In this document: one piece after another, positions 37,708 to 48,140 of the stretch
Numbering within the stretch: position 1 is the stretch's first letter
Layout of the letters: every line of letters starts with the position of its first letter
NCBI RefSeq assembly: GCF_030463535.1
Contig: NC_132887.1
Location: 21,284,943 to 21,348,942, forward strand
Length of the DNA: 64,000 nt
Direction: 5' to 3'
Source: Salminus brasiliensis
Taxonomy: Eukaryota > Chordata > Actinopteri > Characiformes > Bryconidae
Program-made: the position numbers and the translations under genes
The notes under the pieces: generated by a model
The model's database searches: none
Seen by the model: only the letters and a program-made list of their open reading frames with translations
What the model was told of the DNA's origin: nothing

Positions 37708-40700
37708 TCCTGTTTGTTGTGTGGCTGATTGGCTCCAATACAATTTATTATTATCCATTACTACAAAAAACTGTCTGAAAATGTTAGTGGCGGGCATTGT
37801 GGGAAATGTAGTGGCTGTAGTGAGTTTGCGTGGTGTGTCCTGTAGTTCTGCTCAGCAATTGAGGATAAATTTAACCATCCATTTTTTTTACCATTGTGAT
37901 TTTAGTGGGGCTCAGCTACATTTTAATGGGGTACGTATCCCACTGGGTCCGAGTGTCTGCAGAATCTGACCTTAATTGGATAAACACTTCTTGAGATTCA
38001 CTCTAAAGAACATTTGTGCACCATTTGTCTCATTGTAAGTGTACTTACTAATGTTTTTTTAATTATTATTTAATTGGATGTCACAGAAATCACTCTTATG
38101 TCACTCTCATAGTTGCTGAAATATAGGACTGTTTTAAAGCATATCAGGGAGCTAATCACAGTGACATCTAAATCACACACAGAGCTAAAGTACGGCCTCC
38201 ACACAGCGGGGTTAGTTTTAACGCATAATGTTTCAGCCGACCCTCCAGAAGTAAACGAAAATATACAGTAGATGGTAAATTAAATGAATCATATTGCAGA
38301 TATTTATTTGTATTTATGTTGGAAAGCTCATCTAGTTACAAAATATGGAAAGGTTTTGGATTAACTGTGTTTAGATTGTCTGATTTCCAAGAGTTTTTAG
38401 CAACTATTACCCCCTGTTAGGTCCTCGGTCTAGTTAACTTTGCTCATAAGTATCCAATCCAGGGTCGCATATGAAAGTGGCTCAAATCAGATTTGAAAAG
38501 AACTGAATTATGTATTTACACAGTTCTGACAATATCGAAGATACAAAGCAACATAGAACATTTTTGAATTAGCTGTGCTTCTTTGGATTTTCTAGACCTC
38601 TAATCGCCCGCTCTGTCTAATGAACCTTAAACATGAGGTAAGTTGCACCAGTTCTGATTATAAACAGTAGATGCTTGTATAAATAATTAAAAAAGAACTG
38701 TGTGAACAAATGTGTTAGGATGTGCCACACTCTCCCCTGCCACTTAACAGGTGTACAATGTTCTTAATAGAGATTTAGTACAACAGGGGGAAAAGAGCAG
38801 TTTCAGCAGCTAAAAGCAGAAAGCAAGCAGACCTCCACATGCAGTTAGCCCTGGCGTGAGGGGTGTCACACAGAAAATCTCTGAATGCCAAGAATCATTT
38901 TGATTTTGGCTCTCTAACCTCTTTCACAGAGTAAGGTCTGAGGTCACCGAGTGCAGTGAAGTCATCTATCTCTTACACTTTTGGAAGTTATGTGTAGCTC
39001 AGCCATTCTGTCCTCCTACAGATGCCAAATGTGGTGTCAACAACGCTCATTTTTGCTGAAACGGGCCGAGTTTCCCACTTTCACAAGCCTTAAAACCTTT
39101 AAAGGCCTTAGCGTGCGCAGCCTTTTGAATGAGATGTGAAACGACTAGCCTGTGCAGCTATCCACAGAATCGTAACAACGTATGGTTTGTGAGCTTCCCC
39201 TCGTAGGCCAGTCAAACACTGTCCCCTATGCTGAGAAAAGGAAGCGAGATGTCAGCTCTGGGGAGCATCAGATGTGTGTGGGTTATCTTGATCTGAAATT
39301 CAGAAACTGCCGTTCTCAATAAATCCTCAAACGAGCCTCTTGATTATAAAAACAACTCGAGCTCCAAATGGAAAAGAGCACGTTGTGTAAGGCGAAATTT
39401 CAGAAAAGAGTCAAAAAGGCCAATTTTCAGTCAAGCAGTGCCGTTTCTGATTAAGGTTGCTGGCTTTTCTCTCTCTCTCTCTCTTTTTCTCACACTTATA
39501 TTTTTCAGCGCTGCAACTAGATAGACCCATATTTTTCCCCCCATCCCAACCTTAAGCCCACTGTCACGCAAAGCAACTCTCCTCCCTTACCTCTCCCAGT
39601 GAGAGAAATATTTAGAACATATGGTATTTGCTTAAAACTCTCTGTGTGTAGAGTTTAGTTGGCTAGCTGTGTTATGTAATAGCCATCTCACTCCACTATC
39701 GGTGTCCTGTCTCCTCTTCATCCCCCCTTCTTAACCTCATCCTTATCCTCCTACTTTCTCCCCTCTTAGGGTAGATAAAGCCTCCCCTAAATATGCCATA
39801 TTTTAGACTGTCGGTCAATGCCGATGCACCCATACATAACTCTCTGTACGTGTAAATAAACTCCAATGCTGAAGATCCAATCTCCTGATTCCTGTAAGCG
39901 GAATTTCTAACACCAGTCGCATGTGATCGTTAACAGACGCCTGTGCTGAAAACTGTTAAGACTTTTTCTCAGCTGCTGCAAGAACACTTCAACGCTCTAT
40001 TTCTCCGTTTACATTATCGGGATGCAGTGTCATTGCTGGAATTCCTGGCCTTTACTCCTTTCCGATCAAGCAGTTGTTTATTCAGTATTGGGGAATTTAA
40101 GTCTCTTGTGAAGATTTTTACCAACGAATGTCCATTGCTCAAGCGCTGTCCAAATGCCCTTTTAATCATGCACACATACACACTTATCCACGGCAGTTTA
40201 GGCACTTGCGTTATGCCCACATTACAAGCATTATTGCTCAGATCTGACCGCTCTGATCCGATCTGACCGTTCTCATTATGGATGCAAGGCCACTTTCGGG
40301 ATAAGGGTCCGATCTAGGACCGCATATGAAAGTGGCTCGAACCTGATTGGAAAAAATCTGATTCATGGTGTTCACACAGCTCTGAAAAGATCAGATTAGT
40401 CACATTTAGGCAGAACAATAGACTTCAACCTTGTAATGTGATTGCAGTATTAAGCCCTATTTAAGCTGGATTGGATTCACCTGGGGAGGTACTGAAATTT
40501 AAGTTAGGTCTGTATATTTGTCTCCAATACAGGTAGAATTTAGAAGTCTTCCAGAGTGACCTTCTGTATTTGCTGAATATGAACCCCCCCCTTATTAACA
40601 GTATTCCTTTGCAAATCAATCTCAGTGTAGTGTGTACAGTAGTTACAGCAGTAGACTATGTTGTCACTGTGTTACCAGTTTGTAACATTTGTGTCACGCT

Positions 40701-40905
40701 TGTCATGCAATGCTTATCAACCAGTTAAATCTTAAATCAGTTAAAAACTAAATTTCAGAACCTCCCTTGATAAAACCAATCCAGGTCCAATAGTGCGTTT
40801 GACTCCCATCTGTGAGCCTGGCAGTGCTTGCGTTAGCCCTCAAGAGAGGCGGCTTCGGGTTCTGAGTCCTGAGGGGCCGCAGGGTCCAGCCCCATTCTCA
40901 CGCTG

Positions 40906-43900
40906 CTACCTACAGCCGCACTGCTCCACCACCATGTCCTCGTACTGCTTGTAAACCACGTTGTTGCCCGAGTCGATGTAGAGGATGCTTATGGGACTGA
41001 GCTTGGAGGGCACGCAACAGCTAGGCGGCGTCGACTCCGGGTCCATGGAGTTCATGAGGGTCTGGATGATGGCGTGGTTGGTGGGCTCAAGGTGCGAGCG
41101 CAGGGGGAAGTCGCAGGCTCCCTCGCAGTGGTACGCCTCGTAGTCCAACGGTGCAATGATCCAGTCGTCCCAGCCCAGCTCCTTGAAGTTCACGTGCAGC
41201 GGCTTCCGGCTACACCGTGTCCTCCTCCTGCCACCTCCACCTCCACCTCCTACTCCTCCTCCTTTTGTCCCTCCCCCCGTCCCGCCTCCACCGGCCCCAC
41301 CACCTCCGCCCCCTGCACCACTGGAACGTCCTGCTAAAGCCGTCCTCCTCTTCCGTCGCCTCCTGGACCGCCCGCTCCCCTCGAAGCTGCGATCCACTGT
41401 GGGGACCGGCAAGCCCCCATTCTGAACAGCCTTCATCTTCTCCCGGATCTCCCTGAACAGATTCTCTTTCCTACGGGTGCGGGAAAAGGCCACCAGCAAG
41501 GCCCTCTCTTGGCCCCCCTGGGGTTCGCCTCCGAAGCCCAACAATGGAGGGTAAACCTTTTCATTAGTTGAGTCACAAACAACAGCTACGCTAAAACACA
41601 CCAAGCGGCTGCCTCGAGCTGTCCTGTGCATTCTGCGGCTGGCCTTCACGCTAGCCAGGATGTCAAACACATCCCATGTGGCTGAAATGGTGTCCAGAAT
41701 GTCAATGGTCCTGGAAGACAGCAGTAGAGGCCTGTCTGAGGAGCCAGGACAGGGGCAGCTGTAGAGAAGGAGGCGGTACATGCTGCCTCCTAGAGACAGC
41801 AATCTCCCAATGTCAGACGGGGGCTTCCGAAACACCCGCAGTTCCGCCTCCACCAGCTCCTCCGTCCTTGAGAGGCCAGAGAGATCGAACACGTAGCGTT
41901 GATGAGACCCGTCTGATGGCTGATCTGCAAAAATGTAGGAAAAGAATAACAAACCCCAATTTAAATATTAAAAATGTCATATTTTAATATAGCATACTTT
42001 TAATGTACCGTCATTTCTCATCGTCAGTGTTACTGATCAATATGAGGCATTCAGGAAAAAAAAATCGTACAGCTTAATACTTGTTACCTGTTTTACAGAT
42101 TTCTCGGTCATTCTACAGCTCCGTTTATTACTGTGAGCATACTATCACCCATACTATCACCCAAAAACCTTGTATCATCAGTTTTGCTGATATTCACATT
42201 TTGGCGAAATTACAATCTGAAAGCTGTTCTTTACATTGTGTCAAAAAGCCATGATGACAGTATTTTGGACATGGACATGATGAATAGAAATGCTCCACAA
42301 ATTTTACAAAGATTAAGGATTAAGATTAAACATTAAAGATAAAGGTTTTTGCATGACAGTGATGATATACAGATATTCTGTAAAACCCATGGCATTGAAC
42401 TGGACATCATCATTCTACTCATTTTATAAACTAAATAGTAACGAAAGTAATTAAAATAGTCCATTGAAAATATTGATTCCAATTTTTGCACCAACAATCA
42501 AAGATTCCAAACATTTCATGTATGCACGGCTGGATGGGATCTAAATAATCAGTCAGTATTAATTTGATTTCCTCTGCGTTTACAAGAGCCAGCTGTCCGG
42601 GGGTAGAGAATCTTACATTCCTCTCGCTGTTGTGAGCAGTCTACCGCATGGCCCTTTTTTCTTTCTTTTTTTTTTTTTGGTTGAAAATGCCATACAGACA
42701 CTGTCAGCTCCTCTCCTCGATGAGAATAACATTTGGGGGCCTGAAATGGTTTCTCCAAACGTGAAGCATGCAGCGGCGGTCCAGGCCAGGCCAGGTGGAG
42801 AGTGTTTGGCCGACCTGTCGGCCTGCCTGGGCCCTTGGCAGCATCTGCTAATTATGCTGATTGAGTGAGAATAGGCCTTGGCGGGACGTTCCAAAAGCAC
42901 ATGGCCTCCAGCACGCCCTTTCCTCCCCTTTCTGCTGCGCTCCACCAGAGCGAGGTTGTAAATTTAAGAGGAGTGGTAGGTGGCCTGGGGACGCAATTAG
43001 GTTTTAGCGCTTTCCAATTGTCAAGTGCTTCAAACTGCCATGAGTCCTAAAATTGACTCTGGCTCTATTTCCCCAAACCATCAAGGCGTTAAGATCGTTT
43101 TAACCGCAGGAGAACGGCCAAGCGGATACCTGCTTGACCATCTCACGACAGGGCAGCACTCAAAAGTTCTTCAAGGAACCGAAAATGGTTCTTCCGTTGC
43201 ATTGCTCAAAGAACCGTTTCTTTAGCACGTTCTTCAACTTGAGCTGCACTTAACAAAGCAACAACTCAACCCTTTATCACTGAGGCTTATCTTATCCAAC
43301 CGCCAGAGCTCATTTACATATTCACGTATTCTTATTTATCACATGACGATCATTATTGCTTGCACGACTGCAGTAATAAATGCTGCACCATTTTCCCTCA
43401 TATATGCAGTGCATCTTATCTTCATACACAACCTAAACCGATCTTTGAACCTTTACATTTTTGGGAAAACCTCGCCGCTCCCTTTTCCTTCCTCTTACCA
43501 GTCAGTTCCAGACATTTCTGCACTGATACACATAAAAAACAGAACAGACTGCTAAGCAGCAGTTTCAGGGACTTTGTATGCCAAGCAGAAGATCCTTCCC
43601 AAGCCCACGTCAAGCTGTGCCATCCGTGACTGAAGCGATGCAGGAGAGAACTTTGCTAAGAGGGACCAGATCCAGGAGTCAGAGAAAACCAAGCTTCGGT
43701 GTTGACGTCTTGACATCCAGCTCAAATATGGAAGCCGGACTGGAGGACTTACCACGCAACCTGAGACACAGAGCGCGGTTTCATGGTTTGAAGATGAAGG
43801 GGATTCTTCTAATACGAGTGGTAAGCACGAGACGACCCTGTGCCAAATCTGGCTGTATCAAGTCGACTGTGTATCGCTAGACGGGAACTAAGAATAACGG

Positions 43901-43992
43901 GTAATTGCAAACAGTTAAGCATCTGCTGCTGGGGCTGGCCACACAGGCCGGGACAGGGACCGTTGGGAGTCCGATGGGAGCTGCCTCTTAGA

Positions 43993-44031
<39 letters not shown>

Positions 44032-46662
44032 CTTACGCCTGGACAGGGATCTGCTGCTGAAATGAAAGGTGAACAGAAGGAGGGGGCAAAGTGTCCTCTT
44101 CTAGAGCTAATATCCGTTTGCCAGACAAAACAATGAAATAACCTAGAAAAAATGACCTGAAAAGGCAGTCTGGGAATTAGCTTTCATTCCAGTCTCCCCC
44201 ACACTCTTTATGCAGGTCTACAATTTGAGGCCAAGTTTTAGGATTTTTTTTTTTTGCTTCCTTCGCAGAGAAAGACGAGCTGAAGAGTTATGTCAGATGA
44301 TGATTTCTGAAGGTTCTATCAATCTATTAAATTCTCTGAAAATCTCTTCTTAATAAATCTTCAAATGTTTAGGCCCTGCTGCTTTTATTATGACATTAGC
44401 GCCGGCCTTCCTATTGATTTGCTTCGCCGTTTTTCATTTCACACTTAATCAATTAAACAGCAATTATTATTAAACGCTTTAAACACAGCTGGCCCATGCG
44501 TGTGTTTGAGAGTGTATGGGCTCTGCGGTGCAATGACTTAAGCTGTCCATCTCCATTCCCTCATTAGGCGAAGGACAATGCTCAGCGACCCTCCACTTTA
44601 TTCGCTGACACGCTAGAGCTCCAGACTGCGCTTCATAAAAAGCAGCACTTCTTCTCGAACATGAGTTTGGAATCAGCCGGTTCCCTTTTGATCAGCAGCA
44701 CCTGGAGAAGGGAAGCTCTTTCCAAGCATTTAGCCAAGATGCCAGAAGAGCTTTATTTATCACACATGGTGCAAATTCGACACATTGGACTTCATGTTCC
44801 TGATGTGTTATTTGAAGAAAGTCGTTTTAAAAGCATTCCCATCTGGAAGCGAACATCCCGATGAAACGGGCACCCATTTTTACTCATAAAAATGTCAGAC
44901 CGGCGCAGAGACGTTATAACACTATCTCCCCCGAAGACATGTATTCACCACCCTACTGAAGAGTCTGGCTCATCGGCCCAACGTGTTGATGCCATACAGG
45001 CCTGCAAAGGGTCTGCAGTCTCGTACAGCTGCGCATCTTAATGCAATGCTGTCCATAATGTCTACATAATGCTTCTGTCTACAGAAGCAGGTTTTTTTTT
45101 TTTGCTGAATCTGAACTCACTCTTACAGTGTGAATCTAGACTACATGACCCCTTCAAATCCACCTGGACAAGAACGATAATGCCATACCTAAATACATAA
45201 ATAATTATTCATTAAATGATATGATATTTATTGAATTCCTTTACTTAAGTATAACATCAGCTCTTTAGGCATCAAGTCTGGACTGTGGGTGTTCAATTGT
45301 CATTGCACACTCTTAGCAACAAAAAAAAAAGGGGGGGGTGGGGGTTCTCCAAGGGTTCTTCCAACGGTTTGATATAGAAGCATCACTACTCAAAGACTGA
45401 TCTGAATGATGTTGATTTTTGCTAAAGGTGTACTACTTGAAACCCTTTTCCTGCTAAACATCTACTACGTAGAACCCTATTCTTGCTAAAAGTCACTACA
45501 CAGCACTTTTTTTGCTAAAAGTGTACTACGTAGAACCCTATTCTTGCTAAAAGTACACTACACAGCACTTTTGTTTGCAAAGTGCACTACTTAGAACCCT
45601 TTTTTGGCTAAACGTCCATGCAGAACCCTATTCTTTCTAAAAGTACACTACATAACACTATTTTTTGCTAAGTGTACTACGTAGAACCCTATTCTTGCTA
45701 AACATCTACTATGTAGAACCCTTTTCTTGCCAAAAGTACACTACATAGAACTATTTTTTGCTAAATGTGTACTATGTAGAACCCTTTTCTTGCTAAACAT
45801 CTACTACTTAGAACCCTATTCTTGCTAAAAGTCACTACACAGCACTTTTTTTCCTAAGTGTACTACTTAGAACCCTTTTTTTTGCTAAACGTCTATAAAG
45901 AACCCTATTCTTGCCAAAAGTACACTACACAGCACTATTTTTTGCTAAAAGTGTACTACATAGAACCCTATTCTTGCTAAACATCTACTACGTAGAACCC
46001 TATTCTTGCTAAAAGTCACTACACAGCACTGTCTTATTTATATACACAACTTTTGGGCTAGAAATGTATACTATATGGAAACCTTGTGCACAGAGTGCAC
46101 CAAAACTCTCAGGCTCTAGGACTTGTACATCATTTTTGAAGGTTCTTCAAACACAGCAGGTCCTCCAAAAGGGTCATTAGGCAGGCAGGCACCCTCTGAA
46201 GCACTGGACCTGTTAGGGTGCTATAAGGAACCACTCACACCTTTGCTAAAGAACCTTGAAGAAGGTTCTAGGTTCTAATTGGACACTATAAGAATCAACT
46301 CAACCCCATAAGGGTCCCTCCTCAAGTTAGGGTCAGTAATCAGTATCTACAGGCTTCTTTTAAAATCCCTGTAAAATGAAGAAGTCCCTGAACCTCTCCG
46401 GTCTCTCACACCCACCTTCCCCCTGGTCTATGAAGCTGGTCACTGTGTTGGCGTGTCTTCTGGAGCGGGCCAGGCTGCCGTTGGTCCCTCGTCGGTCCAG
46501 CACGGATAAAGTCCTGTACAGGGCCATCATGTAGGATGGGATATGGACGGAGGTTCCGTTCCGCGGAGGCTGCGCATCCAGCAGCGCCGCAGCCTCACAA
46601 ACCGTCGCGAAGCACAGGGCGAAGCAGAGGAAGAAGGGAGCGCCACTCTTCCAGCGATTCAT
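40906..46662 (-). CDS. gdf7: Growth/differentiation factor 7 (BMP12-class TGF-beta ligand), complete
   Basis: Secreted BMP-family ligand; in vertebrates it acts in roof plate, joint and tendon patterning. Two coding exons: 46416-46662 and 40906-41924, joined across a 4.49-kb intron (donor G|GTGGGT, acceptor TTTTGCAG) in phase 1, giving 421 residues. ATG at 46662 has A at -3; a GTG two codons upstream is in frame but not a credible start. Residues 1-25 form a signal peptide. The prodomain runs to a polybasic site RRRRKRR ending near residue 276. The mature part starts TALAGR, as in mammalian GDF7, then a Gly-rich stretch (residues 285-314), then a cystine-knot domain from residue 320 with all seven cysteines (CSRK, HCEG, AC, SCC, QCGCR). 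Blocks WDDWIIAPLDYEAYHCEG and NNVVYKQYEDMVV are GDF5/6/7 hallmarks. GDF6 is the alternative, but the TALAG start and the tail-to-tail ldah neighbour favour gdf7. Confidence 0.94.
41230..41319 (-). repeat. Gly-rich coding tract in mature Gdf7
   Basis: GGN-codon-rich stretch coding roughly 23 glycines in 30 residues with a few A, T, K and V, between the furin-type site and the first knot cysteine. On the + strand it reads as Pro-rich frames, which are antisense shadows. Confidence 0.9.
42640..43060. promoter_or_regulatory. Possible regulatory stretch in gdf7 intron
   Basis: GC-balanced, non-repetitive sequence after a T-rich run at 42656-42680, with CTAATTATGCTGATTGAGTG near 42848 (homeodomain TAAT core). 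Conservation not tested. Confidence 0.25.
43995..44028 (+). repeat. (CT)n microsatellite in gdf7 intron
   Basis: About 16 CT repeats. Confidence 0.93.
44230..44640. promoter_or_regulatory. Possible enhancer-like stretch in gdf7 intron
   Basis: Dense homeodomain-type cores: CTATTGATTT (44411), CTTAATCAATTAAA (44444-44457) and CAATTATTATTAAA (44461-44474), in otherwise complex unique sequence. Developmental ligand genes often carry intronic enhancers. Function is inferred from composition only. Confidence 0.3.
45425..46036 (+). repeat. ~30-bp minisatellite with higher-order structure in gdf7 intron
   Basis: About 20 degenerate monomers of the form TACTACGTAGAACCCTATTC followed by TTGCTAAAMRTC. 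Variant monomers with CACAGCACTTTTTTTGCTAA alternate in. The longer phrase from GCTAAACATCTACTAC to AGTCACTACACAGCACT recurs near 45453, 45791 and 45974, so multi-monomer blocks were duplicated. Many monomers contain the palindrome CTACGTAG or TACGTA. Confidence 0.93.
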
Positions 46663-46960
46663 TTTCACTGCTCTCTGGGAGAAAGGCTGGGGAAAAGTTG
46701 GACGTGCGCTGATGACTTTGGAAACTCCCCCTTTTTCGCTCTTTAGATAGTGTTAATATGTTGAAAGTGACTCAATACGCCTGTTGCGCCTCAGCGCCAC
46801 CAGCGCCCCCACAGGGCAAGTGCGGGAACTGCCAAAACTCCTGACTGACACTTCACCGCTTTCAATCTCTGACAATCTAGCCGTTTCTCTCTCAGACCGG
46901 TGAAACCATTTCATCTAAGTGGTGAGGCGCTTTCTTTCCAGGCTGGATAAAATCCCAGAG
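46663..46960 (-). promoter_or_regulatory. gdf7 upstream region, probable promoter/5' UTR
   Basis: Directly 5' of the gdf7 ATG on the minus strand. The stretch 46780-46870 is GC-rich with several CpGs (GCGCC repeated). I see no canonical TATA box. Assignment rests on position and base composition only. Confidence 0.35.
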
Positions 46961-47148
46961 TAGAAGTTTATCACTTTTCTGTTACTTTATTTTTTATTTG
47001 GCCAGTTTCTGTAAATGCTGGATCGTATTTGCTTTAGCTCGTCTGTGCTCCGGCGGCGCAGGTTTAATATTCGCGAGTCGCCATCTACCGTCGACGAGGG
47101 GTATTACACCTTCCAGCGGCGAGTTAGCCTGAAGGTGACCATTACTTT

Positions 47149-47668
47149 ATATACAGCTCCAGAAAAAAATAAGAGACCACCCTACATTATCACTTTCTCT
47201 GGTTTACTCTAGACAGTGTGTTTAGGAAAATGAACACTAGCGTTGTATTTTATAAACCATGAACAACAAATTCCCCTAAATTCCAAATACAAATATTGCT
47301 ATTTAGAGCATTTATTTGCAGACATGTCAACTGCTCAAAACAATGCAAAGAAATTCTTATAATAATAAAAAAAAAAAAAAAGTTAAATACAAATTTAAAC
47401 ACAGTACTAATATTTGAACTTTCAGAGCATTCAAAAATCATCATGGTGAAATAACCTTGACTGCCAATCCCAGCTTTCATGTCTTGGCAGCTTCTCCACT
47501 AGTCTTTCACATTGCTGTCGGGACTTAATGCCATTCTTAGTTTGAAAATTCAGGTAACTCAGCTTTCTTTGCCTGTAATAAAATGCCTGCCATACACAGA
47601 GATGCAAATTTAATTTAAAATAATAATAATAATTTTGTATTTTTGTGTAATTTTTTCAGAGCTGTAAT
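47149..47668 (-). mobile_element. Tc1-derived MITE, family G copy 2
   Basis: TIRs TATACAGCTCCAGAAAAAAA at the left and TTTTTTCAGAGCTGTA at the right, about 520 bp. Interior blocks CAGCTTTCATGTCTTGGCAG and CACTAGTCTTTCACATTGCT are the reverse complement of family G copy 1. Confidence 0.8.
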
Positions 47669-47862
47669 AGTATATAATTTCATAATGTTATCTCGTGATC
47701 AAAACTTTTTTTTTTTTTGTTATCTCAAGAGAACCAGTCAATAAAGTTGTAAGTATAAGTCAATAAGTCACATCGAACTAGACTGAAAAGTTTAAAAAGA
47801 AATAAATATCCATCAAAAAACAACACTGGATTGACACCAAGCTCCAATCACTCTATAATAAA

Positions 47863-48140
47863 GGTAAAAGGTAAAGGTGCACGTATTTGTCACTGTACAG
47901 CAAAATGTGTCCTCCACATTTTACCCATCTGTGGTAGTGAACACACACACACACACACACTAGTGCACTAGGGGCAGTGAGTACACACACCCAGAGCGGT
48001 GGGCAGCCAACTCCAGCGCCCGGGGAGCAGAGAGGGTAAAGGGCCTTGCTCAAGGGCCCAACAGTGGCAGCTTGCCGAGCCCGGGAATCGAACCCACAAC
48101 CCTGTTATCGATCGCTCTAACCGCTGAGCCACCAGTTGGC
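47863..48140 (+). repeat. SINE-like repeat, family S (best copy)
   Basis: Contains a short CA run, GTAAAGGGCCTTGCTCAAGG, CCCAACAGTGGCAGCTTG and a tRNA-like end GGGAATCGAACCCACAACC with CTCTAACCGCTGAGCCACCA. The tRNA-like part lies in antisense orientation. It is not a tRNA gene. Confidence 0.7.

Larger units (their letters stand above)
25710..40905. other. ldah-gdf7 intergenic spacer, 15.2 kb
   Basis: No coding sequence recognised on either strand. ldah 3' UTR occupies its left end. Contents otherwise: MITE and Tc1 relics listed separately, microsatellites, AT-rich patches (31900-32060, 33760-33990) and dispersed 'AAGAACC/GGTTCTT' repeats (31050-31110, 32590-32660, 36240-36450). 38456-38560 and 40300-40400 share GCATATGAAAGTGGCTC followed by TCAGATT-type sequence, a further small repeat family. 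Confidence 0.55.

Noticed and set aside
41074-41456. Pro-rich open frames on the + strand opposite gdf7
   Set aside because: They are the complement of the Gly-rich linker and neighbouring gdf7 codons; no independent homology or start context.
41925-41952. Start of a longer gdf7 exon 2 frame at 41952
   Set aside because: A clear TTTTGCAG acceptor ends at 41925 and joining to the exon 1 donor at 46415 gives the family-consistent junction FIDQGEDQPSDG, so the upstream codons are intron.
45425-46036. CRISPR-like or tandem gene array
   Set aside because: Monomers are contiguous ~30-mers with no unique spacers and no coding frame.
46663-46668. GTG start two codons before the gdf7 ATG
   Set aside because: Vertebrate nuclear genes rarely start at GTG, and the ATG at 46662 has a good context and begins a signal peptide.
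47863-48140. Possible tRNA gene
   Set aside because: The tRNA-like part is a short antisense B-box-type segment inside a SINE-like repeat present several times; no full cloverleaf can be drawn.
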